The notes beneath the pieces were generated by a model, which did not search any database, was not told the origin of the DNA, and saw only the letters and a list, made by a program, of their open reading frames with translations. From positions 1-64,000 of the forward strand of contig CBDCFL010000016.1 of the NCBI GenBank assembly GCA_965216135.1: a stretch of DNA of 64,000 nucleotides. The letters run 5' to 3'. Origin of the DNA: CBDCFL01 sp965216135. GTDB lineage: Bacteria; Pseudomonadota; Alphaproteobacteria; Rhodobacterales; Rhodobacteraceae. Shown here in pieces: positions 8,683 through 16,865 of the stretch (position 1 is the first letter of the stretch; each line of letters starts with the position of its first letter). A program made the translations under genes and the position numbers.

Positions 8683-9972
8683 ATGGGCGAACGTCTGCGC
8701 GCGGTTTTCTGCGATCACTTGAGCATAATCCGGGGCAAATATCTGCCTGGCAGCAAGATTGGCGACGCCGACACGCGGTTCTGCCGCTCAACTTTCGGCG
8801 TCCATTACGACAAGGATCTGCTGCCGGCGCCGGGGGCGATGATGATGGAGGGCCTGCCGGATATGGAATTGCGCTGGCTCGGTGCTGACATCCGCGACAG
8901 CTGGGACGAGGGCACAAAGATCGTGATCGGCGATCTTTACGACGACGCCGGGGTGCCACTGGCGATGTGCGGGCGCGGGGCGCTGAAACGCGCGGTGGCC
9001 GATTGGCGGCTGCGCGGGCTGTCGCCCAAGGTCGGCATCGAGCTGGAGGCCTTTGCGCTGGTGGCCGACGAAAACGGGCGTCTGGACCCCTATGATACGC
9101 CCGGTGGCGTGGTTTATGGCACCGGACCGTTCACCGACCCGATCCGGTTCAACGATGCGATCTGGGAAGAGGCGGACCGGCTGGGTTTCAAGCTCGACAT
9201 GATAACCGGCGAATTTGACGCGCCGCAGTTTGAGTATACGCTGACCTTTGATGATGCGGTGCAAGCCGTTGATGATATTGTGCTTTTCCGTCTGATGGCG
9301 CGTGAGATTGCGCTGGATCATGGGGTCCTGCTGACCTTCATGCCGAAACCGGTTGCCGAGGCCGGTGGATCGGGAATGCATATCAACTTTTCCTTTGTTG
9401 ACGAGGCGGGCGCGAATGCCTTGTCGTCCGGGGATCGCGGCGGGCCGGATCATCTGAACGATCTGGCGCGCGGCTGTCTGGCCGGTTTGTTGCATCACCA
9501 CAAAGGGCTGGCCGGGCTGATCGCGCCGAGCGCCAATTCCTATCAGCGCCTGCAGCCTGGGTCTCTGAGTGGGTTCTGGCAGAACTGGGGCGGCGATCAT
9601 CGCAACGTGACCACGCGCATCAGCTCTGAAGGCGGGGACAAGGCGCGGCTGGAACACCGGATGGCCGACGCATCGGCCAACCCCTATACGGCGGTGGCCG
9701 CAGTGTTGCAGGCCGCGCGGCTGGGGGTGGAGAAGGGCTACACGCTCGGGCCGATGGAGACCGGCGACGGGTTTGAGGTGACCGACGCGAAAGTGTCGAC
9801 GGCGGGTGACCTGAAGGGGGCGATTGCTGACCTGGCGGGTGACACCGCGCTTTGCGGCGCGGTGGGCGAGATGCTGGTGGCCAACCATGTCTTCATGAAG
9901 CGCGCAGAGGTCAAAAAGACCAAGGATTTAGAGGGCGAAGCGCTTAGGGATTTTTACGTGCATTTTGTGTGA
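8683..9972 (+). CDS. Glutamine synthetase family protein (amine substrate unknown)
   Basis: 429 residues. The N-terminal beta-grasp region (VFCDHLSIIRGKYLPGS) is followed by the ATP-grasp-like catalytic domain: KVGIELEAFAL (metal Glu), EFDAPQFEYTL, GSGMHINFSF, SANSYQRLQPGSLSGFWQNW, GGDHRNVTTRI and LEHRMADASANPYTAVAA. It is a gamma-glutamyl ligase of the GS fold, but the MHxHxS motif reads MHINFS, so the second His is Asn. True GlnA is longer (about 470). It is therefore more likely a PuuA/GmaS/FluG-like ligase that glutamylates an amine, or a degenerate amidohydrolase partner. It is translated 14 bp after the P450. Which amine it uses is not visible. Confidence 0.82.
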   Translation: MGERLRAVFCDHLSIIRGKYLPGSKIGDADTRFCRSTFGVHYDKDLLPAPGAMMMEGLPDMELRWLGADIRDSWDEGTKIVIGDLYDDAGVPLAMCGRGALKRAVADWRLRGLSPKVGIELEAFALVADENGRLDPYDTPGGVVYGTGPFTDPIRFNDAIWEEADRLGFKLDMITGEFDAPQFEYTLTFDDAVQAVDDIVLFRLMAREIALDHGVLLTFMPKPVAEAGGSGMHINFSFVDEAGANALSSGDRGGPDHLNDLARGCLAGLLHHHKGLAGLIAPSANSYQRLQPGSLSGFWQNWGGDHRNVTTRISSEGGDKARLEHRMADASANPYTAVAAVLQAARLGVEKGYTLGPMETGDGFEVTDAKVSTAGDLKGAIADLAGDTALCGAVGEMLVANHVFMKRAEVKKTKDLEGEALRDFYVHFV

Positions 9973-10038
9973 GTCGGGCGGCGGCCGGAGATTGGTCGGT
10001 TTGAGCCGAGTATCTCAAAAAGCACGTCACGCGACCGA

Positions 10039-10130
10039 GGGCAGCGCCCGCCCGTCGTGCTGAAAGCACGCCTGCGGCGTGACGGCGGGCGGGCGCTGCC
10101 CGGCGGCACGTGCCGTGCCTTGTTCCGGGC
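10039..10130 (+). repeat. Dispersed GC-rich repeat, partial copy b
   Basis: GGGCAGCGCCCGCCCG (10039-10054) pairs perfectly with CGGGCGGGCGCTGCCC (10086-10101), a 16-bp stem. It is followed by the shared module CCCGGCGGCACGTGCCG...GCCTTGTTCCGGGC. It sits between two convergent genes and could act as their terminator, although no T tract follows. Confidence 0.78.
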
Positions 10131-10159
10131 AAGGGCGCGGCTGGCGATCAGCGGTTGCC

Positions 10160-12604
10160 TCAGCCCCGCACCCGCTCGGATTTCGGGTCATAGAGCGGGC
10201 GCAAAGACGCTGTTGCGTCAACCAGCGTGCCAGCCACCTCGATCTGATACGTCGAGGCCAGAACCTGATCCGCCGTTTGACCCGCGCAGGGCACGTAACC
10301 CATCCCATCCGCGCCGCCGAGCGTATGCCCGTAATTGCCGGAACTTAGGTAGCCGACTATTTCACCATCCCGCAAGATCGGTTCGTTGTGGTAGACCAGC
10401 GGTTCGGGGTCGGTGAGCAGGAATTGCACCATCCGCCGTTGTAGGCCCGCATCGCGTTTGCGTTCGACCGCATCGCGGCCGATGTAGCCCGCCTTGGCCT
10501 TGCCGACGGCAAATCCAAGCCCCGCCTCCAGCACGTGATCGGCGCACGTGATGTCGTGGCCGAAGTGGCGAAAGGCTTTCTCGATGCGGCAGCTGTCCAT
10601 CATGTGCATGCCGCAAAGTTTCAGGCCAAAGTCTTGCCCCGCCGCCTGCAATGTCTCGAACACATGCCCGGCCATATCGGTGGACATGTAAACCTCCCAG
10701 CCCAGCTCACCCACATAAGAAACCCGATGCGCACGGGCCAGGCCCATGCCGATCTCGATGTCAACCGCAGTGCCGAAGGGGTTGGTTTCGTTTGAAAAAT
10801 CATTCGGGCTGACGGCTTGCATCAGATGCCGTGCGTTTGGCCCCATCACCGCCAGCACGCCTTCGCCCGCGGTCACATCGGTTATGACCACGCGGAAATC
10901 GCGCGCATGGCGCGCCATCCAGGTCTGATCGGCCAGCCGCGTCGCCGCCGGGGTGACGACCAGATAGAGGGTTTCCGAAAGACGGGTGACGGTGACATCC
11001 GCCTCGATCCCGGCGCGCGAATTGAGGAATTGCGTGTAGACGATCTTGCCGATTGGCACCGACATCTGTGCGCCGCAGATCAAGTTGAGGAAGCTTTCGG
11101 CATCCGGGCCCTCGACCCGAATTTTGCCAAAGGATGACATGTCATACATGCCGACATTGGTCCGAACGGCACGGTGTTCGCGTGCCGAATTGTCAAACCA
11201 GTTCTGGCGGGACCAGCTGTATTGATAGTCGCGGTCCTGCCCTTCATCGGCGAACCAGTTGGCCCGTTCCCAGCCGGCAATCTCGCCAAAGACCGCGCCT
11301 TGTGCTTCCAGATGATGGTGGAACGGCGTGCGCCGCACGCCGCGCGCGGTGGCCTTTTGACGGTAGGGGAAGTGGTCGGCGTAAAGCAGGCCAAGTGTCT
11401 CTTTGGAGCGTTCATAAAGGTAGCGCTTGTTACCCTGAAACGGCTGCATCCGGGAAATATCGACATCGCCCAGATCGAACGGCTTTTCGCCGCCCTGCAT
11501 CCATTCAGCCAGCGCTTTACCGGCCCCACCCGCTGACTGAATGCCGATCGAGTTGAACCCCGCGGCGACCCAGAAATTATCCATCTCCGGCGCAAGCCCC
11601 AGATGATAGGCATCGTCGGGGGTGAAACTTTCCGGGCCGTTGAAGAACGTGTGAATTCCGGCCTCGGCCAGCAGCGGCACGCGGTTGACCGCCGCCTCGA
11701 GGATCGGCTCGAAATGGTCGAAATCTTCAGGCAACTGGTCGAACTCGAAATCGGGCGGAATGCCATCCATGCCCCAGGGCTTGGCGTTGGGTTCAAACGC
11801 GCCGAGCAGGTATTTGCCGGCGTCTTCCTTGTAATAGGCGCATTCATCGGGCACGCGCAGAACCGGAATTTGTGTCAGCCCGTCAATGGGTTCGGTGACG
11901 ATGTAAAAGTGCTCACAGGCCTGCAGCGGCACATTGACACCGGCCATGCGGCCAACCTGGCGGCCCCACATACCGGCGCAATTGACGATGTGGTCGCAGG
12001 CGATATGTCCCTCTTCGCCTTGGCTATCGGTCCAATTCACACCGGTTGCGCGCCTGCCGTCTTTGGCAATGCCGGTGACCCGTACGCGCTCTTTGATCTG
12101 CGCACCGGCCTGACGCGCACCCCTGGCCAAAGCCAGGGCGATATTGGCCGGGTCGCCCTGGCCGTCCTTGTCGAGATAGACGCCTGAGACGACACCGCTG
12201 ATATTCAAGTGTTCGTAGCGGGATTTGACTTCCGCCGGGCTGATTTCCTCGACATCGACGCCAAAGGCGCGCGCCATCGAGGCCTGTCGGCGGATTTCCT
12301 CGGCGCGCTCGGCACTCAGCGCCACGGTGATCGAACCGACACGTTTGAAGCCGGTGGCGACGCCGGTTTCGGTTTCGAGCGATCCGTAAAGCTCCTGGCT
12401 GTATTTCGCCAGTTTGGTCATCGCTGCAGTGGCGCGCAATTGCGCGATCAGCCCGGCGGCGTGCCAGGTGGTGCCAGAGGTCAGTTGCTTGCGTTCCAGA
12501 AGCACGACGTCTTTCCAGCCGAGTTTGGCCAGGTGATAGGCCACCGAGCAGCCGATCACGCCGCCGCCGATGATGACCGCGCGGGCCTTGTCTGGGAGTG
12601 TCAT
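10160..12604 (-). CDS. FAD-dependent demethylase, dimethylglycine/sarcosine dehydrogenase type
   Basis: 814 residues. The N-terminal DAO-type FAD domain begins ARAVIIGGGVIGCSVAYHLAK. SGTTWHAAGLIAQL contains the His that binds FAD covalently in dimethylglycine dehydrogenase. A FAO linker domain follows (ERANWF at about 450), then a GcvT-like tetrahydrofolate domain and its C-terminal barrel (ELGWEVYMSTDMAGHV, GYIGRDAVERKRDAG). Family members oxidatively remove an N-methyl group and pass it to THF or release formaldehyde. The exact substrate (dimethylglycine, sarcosine or a relative) cannot be read from sequence. The ATG at 12604 is chosen because the Rossmann motif starts nine residues later. 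The gene follows the homocysteine methyltransferase on the same strand. Confidence 0.9.
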   Translation of the reverse strand: MTLPDKARAVIIGGGVIGCSVAYHLAKLGWKDVVLLERKQLTSGTTWHAAGLIAQLRATAAMTKLAKYSQELYGSLETETGVATGFKRVGSITVALSAERAEEIRRQASMARAFGVDVEEISPAEVKSRYEHLNISGVVSGVYLDKDGQGDPANIALALARGARQAGAQIKERVRVTGIAKDGRRATGVNWTDSQGEEGHIACDHIVNCAGMWGRQVGRMAGVNVPLQACEHFYIVTEPIDGLTQIPVLRVPDECAYYKEDAGKYLLGAFEPNAKPWGMDGIPPDFEFDQLPEDFDHFEPILEAAVNRVPLLAEAGIHTFFNGPESFTPDDAYHLGLAPEMDNFWVAAGFNSIGIQSAGGAGKALAEWMQGGEKPFDLGDVDISRMQPFQGNKRYLYERSKETLGLLYADHFPYRQKATARGVRRTPFHHHLEAQGAVFGEIAGWERANWFADEGQDRDYQYSWSRQNWFDNSAREHRAVRTNVGMYDMSSFGKIRVEGPDAESFLNLICGAQMSVPIGKIVYTQFLNSRAGIEADVTVTRLSETLYLVVTPAATRLADQTWMARHARDFRVVITDVTAGEGVLAVMGPNARHLMQAVSPNDFSNETNPFGTAVDIEIGMGLARAHRVSYVGELGWEVYMSTDMAGHVFETLQAAGQDFGLKLCGMHMMDSCRIEKAFRHFGHDITCADHVLEAGLGFAVGKAKAGYIGRDAVERKRDAGLQRRMVQFLLTDPEPLVYHNEPILRDGEIVGYLSSGNYGHTLGGADGMGYVPCAGQTADQVLASTYQIEVAGTLVDATASLRPLYDPKSERVRG

Positions 12605-12683
12605 GGTCTTGCCTTCGCGAAGAAAGCCCGAAAGGGCTTGATGAACGCGCCGCTCTTGGCTTGCTTGTACGCGCTCATCGCTC

Positions 12684-12726
12684 TGGACAATCTCATGACC
12701 CGCAGCCTGCAGGCGGGCGGCAAGCA
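12684..12726 (-). repeat. Vestigial duplicate of the methyltransferase gene 3' end
   Basis: The gap between the two genes holds a stretch encoding, on the minus strand, LAARLQAAGHEIV. This nearly equals the last residues of the upstream methyltransferase (KLAARLNAAGHEIV, ending at 12842). It appears to be a leftover of a short duplication about 150 bp from its source. Confidence 0.6.
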
Positions 12727-12841
12727 ACCGGGGCGATGGGGCGCTGCCCCCTCGTCGTCGTTGGTCGCTCGGACCAATGGCGCGAACCAATGACAACCCC
12801 CCGGGATATTTCGGACAAAATGAAAGGGATGAGGCGCGCCA

Positions 12842-13732
12842 TCAGACGATCTCATGACCGGCTGCATTCAGGCGGGCGGCAAGCTTGGCGATATGGGCCG
12901 GACCGGTCTCGCAGCAGCCGCCGACGATGGTGGCACCCATATCGACCCATCTCATCGCAAACCGCGCGTAGGTTTCGGGGGCCATGTCGCGCCGGGCCGT
13001 CAACGCTTCGACATTGGAATTGTCTTGCAGAAATTCCTTGGTGATGCCGGTAAAGCCGTTGGCATAGGCCCCAAACGGTTTGCCGCAGGCTTTGAGCGCG
13101 CCGAGCGCGTGCGCCATCGCCTCGGGCGCCGAGCAATTAGCCAGCAATGCTTCGGCTTCGCTGGCCAGCGCGCATAGATCCCCGACCGTCTCGCCTGAGC
13201 GCAAGCGCCTGCCGTCCTCATCATCGACCGTGACCGACAGCCAAACCGGTTTTCCACCGGCTTTCGCGCCCTCAAGCACCGCGGTCGCATGGGCCAGCGA
13301 CGCGACGGTTTCGCATAAGATCAGGTCGACATGCGGGCCGATCAGGTGCGCGGCCTCGGCGTAAAGCGCCACCGCTTCGTCGTGGGGTGGGTGCGTTTCC
13401 GGGCGGTAGCTGGCGACCAGCGGGCCGATTGAGCCCGCCAAAAGGCCCGCCCCGTGGGTCAGACGGGCCGCCTTGGCCTCGGATAAGGCCATCGATATCA
13501 GGTCGCCGTAGCGGTCTGCGAGGTCATGGCGTGCAAGCCTGTCGCGGTGAATGGCATAGGTATTGGTTGTGGCCACAGAGGCACCGGCGCGAAAATAATC
13601 CTCATGAACTTCGCGCACCAGTCCGGGGTGATCCAGCATCACCCGTGTGGACCACAGATCGGTGGGTGGCTGGCCCGAGCGATGCACCAGCTCCTGGCCC
13701 ATGCCGCCGTCCAATAGGGTGATCGCGGTCAT
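12842..13732 (-). CDS. Homocysteine S-methyltransferase family protein
   Basis: 296 residues, Pfam S-methyl_trans type, related to MmuM and betaine-homocysteine methyltransferase. Start: MTAITLLDGGMGQEL. Zinc ligands are visible as the Cys in LLANCSAPEAM (near 197) and the pair in VGGCCETGPAHI (near 275). TTNTYAIHRDRL is also conserved. Members transfer a methyl group from S-methylmethionine, glycine betaine or a similar donor to homocysteine in the cytosol. Next to a demethylase for N-methylglycines, a betaine-type donor is attractive but unproven. It overlaps the upstream membrane gene by 4 bp, so the two are probably translationally coupled. Confidence 0.85.
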   Translation of the reverse strand: MTAITLLDGGMGQELVHRSGQPPTDLWSTRVMLDHPGLVREVHEDYFRAGASVATTNTYAIHRDRLARHDLADRYGDLISMALSEAKAARLTHGAGLLAGSIGPLVASYRPETHPPHDEAVALYAEAAHLIGPHVDLILCETVASLAHATAVLEGAKAGGKPVWLSVTVDDEDGRRLRSGETVGDLCALASEAEALLANCSAPEAMAHALGALKACGKPFGAYANGFTGITKEFLQDNSNVEALTARRDMAPETYARFAMRWVDMGATIVGGCCETGPAHIAKLAARLNAAGHEIV

Positions 13733-14463
13733 AACATTGCCTCCGATCGCTGTTTGATGACGTTCAGGACAGAGATGTGAAAATCCTGCAGAATGCGCTC
13801 CGCCCAGGGGCCAAAATAGAGGTTGAGCGGTGTTGCGATGTCCAGCTGGGTTTCAAGCGTGAGCCGGGTGCGGCCGCCCGCGATCGGCTGGAAATTGTAG
13901 CTGCCTGAACGGAGCCGGGTGAATTTGGAATTGGGCGAGATATGGGGATCAACCGCGCGCAGGGCGGCCTGATCATAGAAATCGAAATCCCAGGCGATGC
14001 GCCGGTTCGGTTCCAATGCGATGACGATCTCGCGCAGACTGACGCCTTGGGTCCAGCGCAGGTGGCGGGTGCCGTTGTCGTATGCGGCGCTGAGCGGCTT
14101 GGGGACACCCATGACGTTGTGGCTGAAGGTCCAGACCAGTTCGTGGTCCCCGATGTTAGCGATGGAGAGCGTGTTTTTCCAGACGACGCTGGCACGTGCC
14201 TCGATCACAATTTCCGAGCGCACCATCTGCTCGCGCGCCGGATAGGGCAGGCGGACGTCAATGGCGGGCGCAAGCAGGAGCAAAACGGCCAGCGAAACAT
14301 TGAGGGTCTTGCCATCCACGACATCGCGTTTGGCAACAAATACACCTGCGATCATAGTCACGGCCACCAGCGGCAATCCCATTATGAGACAGGCAAAACT
14401 TTCCACACCCACGTAGGCCAGGGAGAACCCGATCACCAAATCGATAATGAGTGCGAGAAGCAC
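13729..14463 (-). CDS. Membrane protein with SRPBCC-like domain, 5' end cut by IS1595
   Basis: From a GTG at 14463 the protein has 244 residues: two or three N-terminal membrane segments (LLALIIDLVIGFSLAYVGV, LIMGLPLVAVTMIAGVFVA, SLAVLLLLAPAI), then a soluble domain (about 85-240) of SRPBCC/polyketide-cyclase form with SGSYNFQPIAGGRTRLTLET. No function is assigned. Removing IS1595 and one 8-bp target copy extends this frame back to an ATG (21445-21447) coding MLGNSVDQSWWKIV, so the insertion probably removed the native start after about eight codons. GTG 14463 may now serve. It overlaps the methyltransferase start by 4 bp. Confidence 0.65.
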   Translation of the reverse strand: MLLALIIDLVIGFSLAYVGVESFACLIMGLPLVAVTMIAGVFVAKRDVVDGKTLNVSLAVLLLLAPAIDVRLPYPAREQMVRSEIVIEARASVVWKNTLSIANIGDHELVWTFSHNVMGVPKPLSAAYDNGTRHLRWTQGVSLREIVIALEPNRRIAWDFDFYDQAALRAVDPHISPNSKFTRLRSGSYNFQPIAGGRTRLTLETQLDIATPLNLYFGPWAERILQDFHISVLNVIKQRSEAML

Positions 14464-14502
14464 AATCTTCCACCAGCTTTGATCGGGGATTACAAAGAAG
14501 GG

Positions 14503-14531
14503 TTGACATTTTCACGCCGCCTCCCTATATA
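14503..14531 (+). promoter_or_regulatory. IS1595 transposase promoter
   Basis: TTGACA (14503-14508) and TATATA (14526-14531) are separated by exactly 17 bp, a near-consensus sigma-70 promoter. The -35 box lies at the inner edge of the terminal repeat, so both ends carry it. The transposase ATG is at 14557, with GGGAGAG just upstream. Confidence 0.75.
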
Positions 14532-14556
14532 CCAAGGGTAGAAAGGGAGAGTGAAA

Positions 14557-15359
14557 ATGGCGAAGAAGGCACTCGGCAAAGCCGATCGCGAAGGGATGAC
14601 CATCGTTGATTTGATGGACATGTTCCCGACCGAGAAAGCCGCCACGGCGTGGTTCGAATCGGTAATCTGGCCAGACGGTCGCCACTGCCCCAAGTGCGGA
14701 TCGCTCCGCACCAGTGAGGCCAGCCACGCGAAGATGCCCTATTGGTGCACCGATTGCCGATCCTATTTTAGCGTCAAGACGGGCACCGCCATGCAGCGGT
14801 CGAAAATTCCGCTGCGCAAGTGGGCCATTGCGATCTACCTGTGCCTGACCAGCTTGAAATCGGTTTCGTCCATGAAGCTGCAACGCGATATCGGCGTGTC
14901 GCAGCCGACCGCGTGGTTCATGCTTCACCGTATCCGCGAAGCCTGGGCGGAAGACGATGACGACCAGTTCGACGGCCCGGTTGAAGTCGACGAGAGCTAC
15001 TTCGGCGGCGAGCGCAGGAACATGTCTCTTAGCAAGCGCAAGGCGATGAACAAGAGCCGTGGCCCGGTCGGGAAGACGGCGGTGGTCGGCGTCAAGGATC
15101 GCGATAGCAACGAGGTTCGGGCCGAGGTCGTGCGTCGGACGGACGGCGCGACGTTGCAAGGCTTTGTCCGCGAGCACACCGAGTCGGGCGCGACGGTCTA
15201 CACAGATGACGCGGCGGCCTACCGAGGGATGCCGGAATTCGAGCATGAGGCCGTCAATCACACGGTCTACGAATATGTCCGGGGTCAGGCGCACACCAAT
15301 GGAATAGAGTCTTTCTGGTCGATGCTCAAGAGAGCGCATGACGGGACGTTCCACAAGAT
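14557..15359 (+). pseudogene. IS1595 transposase, 5' part (split by IS256)
   Basis: Encodes about 267 residues: an N-terminal zinc-finger-like domain with HCPKCGS and WCTDCRS (two CxxC pairs), then the catalytic core with VEVDESYFGGE (first Asp), TVYTDDAAAY (second Asp) and QAHTNGIESFWSMLKR (Asn/Glu). It is cut by IS256 within FHKM. The 3' remainder is at 16686-16865. The cut falls after the catalytic residues, but the C-terminal tail is lost. Confidence 0.92.
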
Positions 15360-16685
15360 GGAGAGTGTCCGTCCTTCTGTGTATGACTGATTTGGCCCAT
15401 GCTTCCAAACTGAAGGAGCATGACGACAATGAGGGAACTGCTGGACGAGCTGCTTAGCGGCGTTGAACGGCCTGAGGATTTGCTCGGCGACAAGGGCCTG
15501 ATGAAGGAACTCAAGGTTCGGCTGATGGAACGAATGCTGGGCGCTGAACTTACCGAGCATCTGGGCTATGAACCGCATGGTGAGCCTGCAAGCCAGCAAT
15601 CCAACCGACGCAATGGGGCGGCGCGCAAGGTGCTGAAGGGCAATGACGGCGCAGTGCCAATTGACATCCCGCGTGACAGGGACGGAAGTTTCGAGCCGGA
15701 GTTGATCCAGAAAGGCCAGACCCGGATCGACGGGATGGATGACAAGATCATCGGGCTTTATGCGGCGGGTCTGTCCACCCGCGATATCCGCGCCCATCTT
15801 GAAGAGGTTTATGGCCTGCGCGTTTCTGCCGATCTGATCAGCCGTGTCACCGATGCGGTTCTGGAGGAGGTTTCAGACTGGCAAAACCGGGCTTTGGAGC
15901 CGGTCTATCCCATCGTTTTCCTAGATGCCCTGCGGGTCAAAATCCGCGATGCGGAAAGCCGCCAGGTTAAGAACAAGGCCGTTTATGTGGCTCTGGGCGT
16001 CACCCCTGAGGGTGAACGTGAGGTTCTGGGGCTTTGGATTGCCAACAACGAGGGAGCCAAATTCTGGCTGTCGATCATGAATAATCTGAAGATCAGGGGC
16101 CTGGAGGATATCCTGATTGCCGTCGTTGATGGCCTCAAGGGCTTCCCTGACGCCATCAACGCAGCTTTCCCCGATACGACGGTTCAAACCTGTATCGTGC
16201 ACCTTGTGCGCCATTCCCTGAACTTCTGCGGCTGGAAGGATCGCAAGGCTGTCGCCAAAGATCTGAAGCTGATTTATCAGGCCGTAGATGACGGGGAAGC
16301 CGCCAAAGCCCTTGATGATTTTGAAGCCGAATGGGGCGACAAATATCCTTCAATCGCCCCAAGCTGGCGGCGAGCATGGCAGGAGGTCATCCCGTTCTTT
16401 GCCTTCCCGCCAGCGGTGCGCAAGATCATCTACACCACCAACGCCATCGAAAGCCTGAACCGGGTGATCCGGAAAACCACCAAAACCCGTGGCAGCTTTC
16501 CAACCGATGCCGCCGCCACCAAGCTGATCTATCTGGCCATCCGCAATTTCGAAAAGGCGGGTCGCTGCGTCAGAGAATGGGTTGCCGCCCGAAACCAGTT
16601 CGCTATTCTCTACCCAGAACGGTTCAACAAATGACCCGTTTTAACTGCATGGGCTGAGCGCCATACACAGAGTTTCAGATACTCC
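15360..16685 (+). mobile_element. IS256-family element
   Basis: About 1326 bp, inserted in the IS1595 transposase gene. The ends are imperfect repeats, GGAGAGTGTCCGTCC at the left and GGAGTATCTGAAACT reversed at the right, both leading into a shared TCTGTGTATGRC. CACAAGAT (8 bp) is repeated at 15352-15359 and 16686-16693. Confidence 0.9.
15420..16634 (+). CDS. IS256-family (mutator-type) transposase
   Basis: 404 residues, intact. Typical landmarks: LLGDKGLMKELKVRLMERML, ELTEHLGYEPH, GMDDKIIGLYAAGLSTRDI, VFLDALRVKIRD (first Asp), IAVVDGLKGFPDAI (second Asp), VQTCIVHLVRHSL and YTTNAIESLNRVIRK (the Glu). AAGGAG precedes the ATG at suitable spacing. It is co-oriented with the transposase gene it interrupts. 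Confidence 0.95.
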   Translation: MTTMRELLDELLSGVERPEDLLGDKGLMKELKVRLMERMLGAELTEHLGYEPHGEPASQQSNRRNGAARKVLKGNDGAVPIDIPRDRDGSFEPELIQKGQTRIDGMDDKIIGLYAAGLSTRDIRAHLEEVYGLRVSADLISRVTDAVLEEVSDWQNRALEPVYPIVFLDALRVKIRDAESRQVKNKAVYVALGVTPEGEREVLGLWIANNEGAKFWLSIMNNLKIRGLEDILIAVVDGLKGFPDAINAAFPDTTVQTCIVHLVRHSLNFCGWKDRKAVAKDLKLIYQAVDDGEAAKALDDFEAEWGDKYPSIAPSWRRAWQEVIPFFAFPPAVRKIIYTTNAIESLNRVIRKTTKTRGSFPTDAAATKLIYLAIRNFEKAGRCVREWVAARNQFAILYPERFNK

Positions 16686-16865
16686 CACAAGATGTCTCCG
16701 AAGCATCTGCAACGCTACGTCTCCGAATTCGCTGGCAAGCACAACATCAGGGACTCAGGAACGCTTGCGCAGATGCGGGACACTGTGGCCGGGCTTGTCG
16801 GTCGGAACCTCCTCTACCGCGACCTGATCGCCGACAACGGGCTTCCTTCGGGTTCCGGGGCGTAA
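16686..16865 (+). pseudogene. IS1595 transposase, 3' part
   Basis: Read in frame from the duplicated target, it continues HKMSPKHLQRYVSEFAGKHN and ends YRDLIADNGLPSGSGA with TAA at 16863-16865. This matches the C-terminal tail of the intact IS1595 transposase at 40827 (KHINRYVGEFAGRHN ... LQYRDLIR). An IS630 begins at the very next base. Confidence 0.9.

Noticed and set aside
10030..10140. Repeat copy b as an ordinary terminator
   Set aside because: The stem is strong, but there is no T tract, and the sequence recurs elsewhere in both orientations, so it is better described as a member of the dispersed family.
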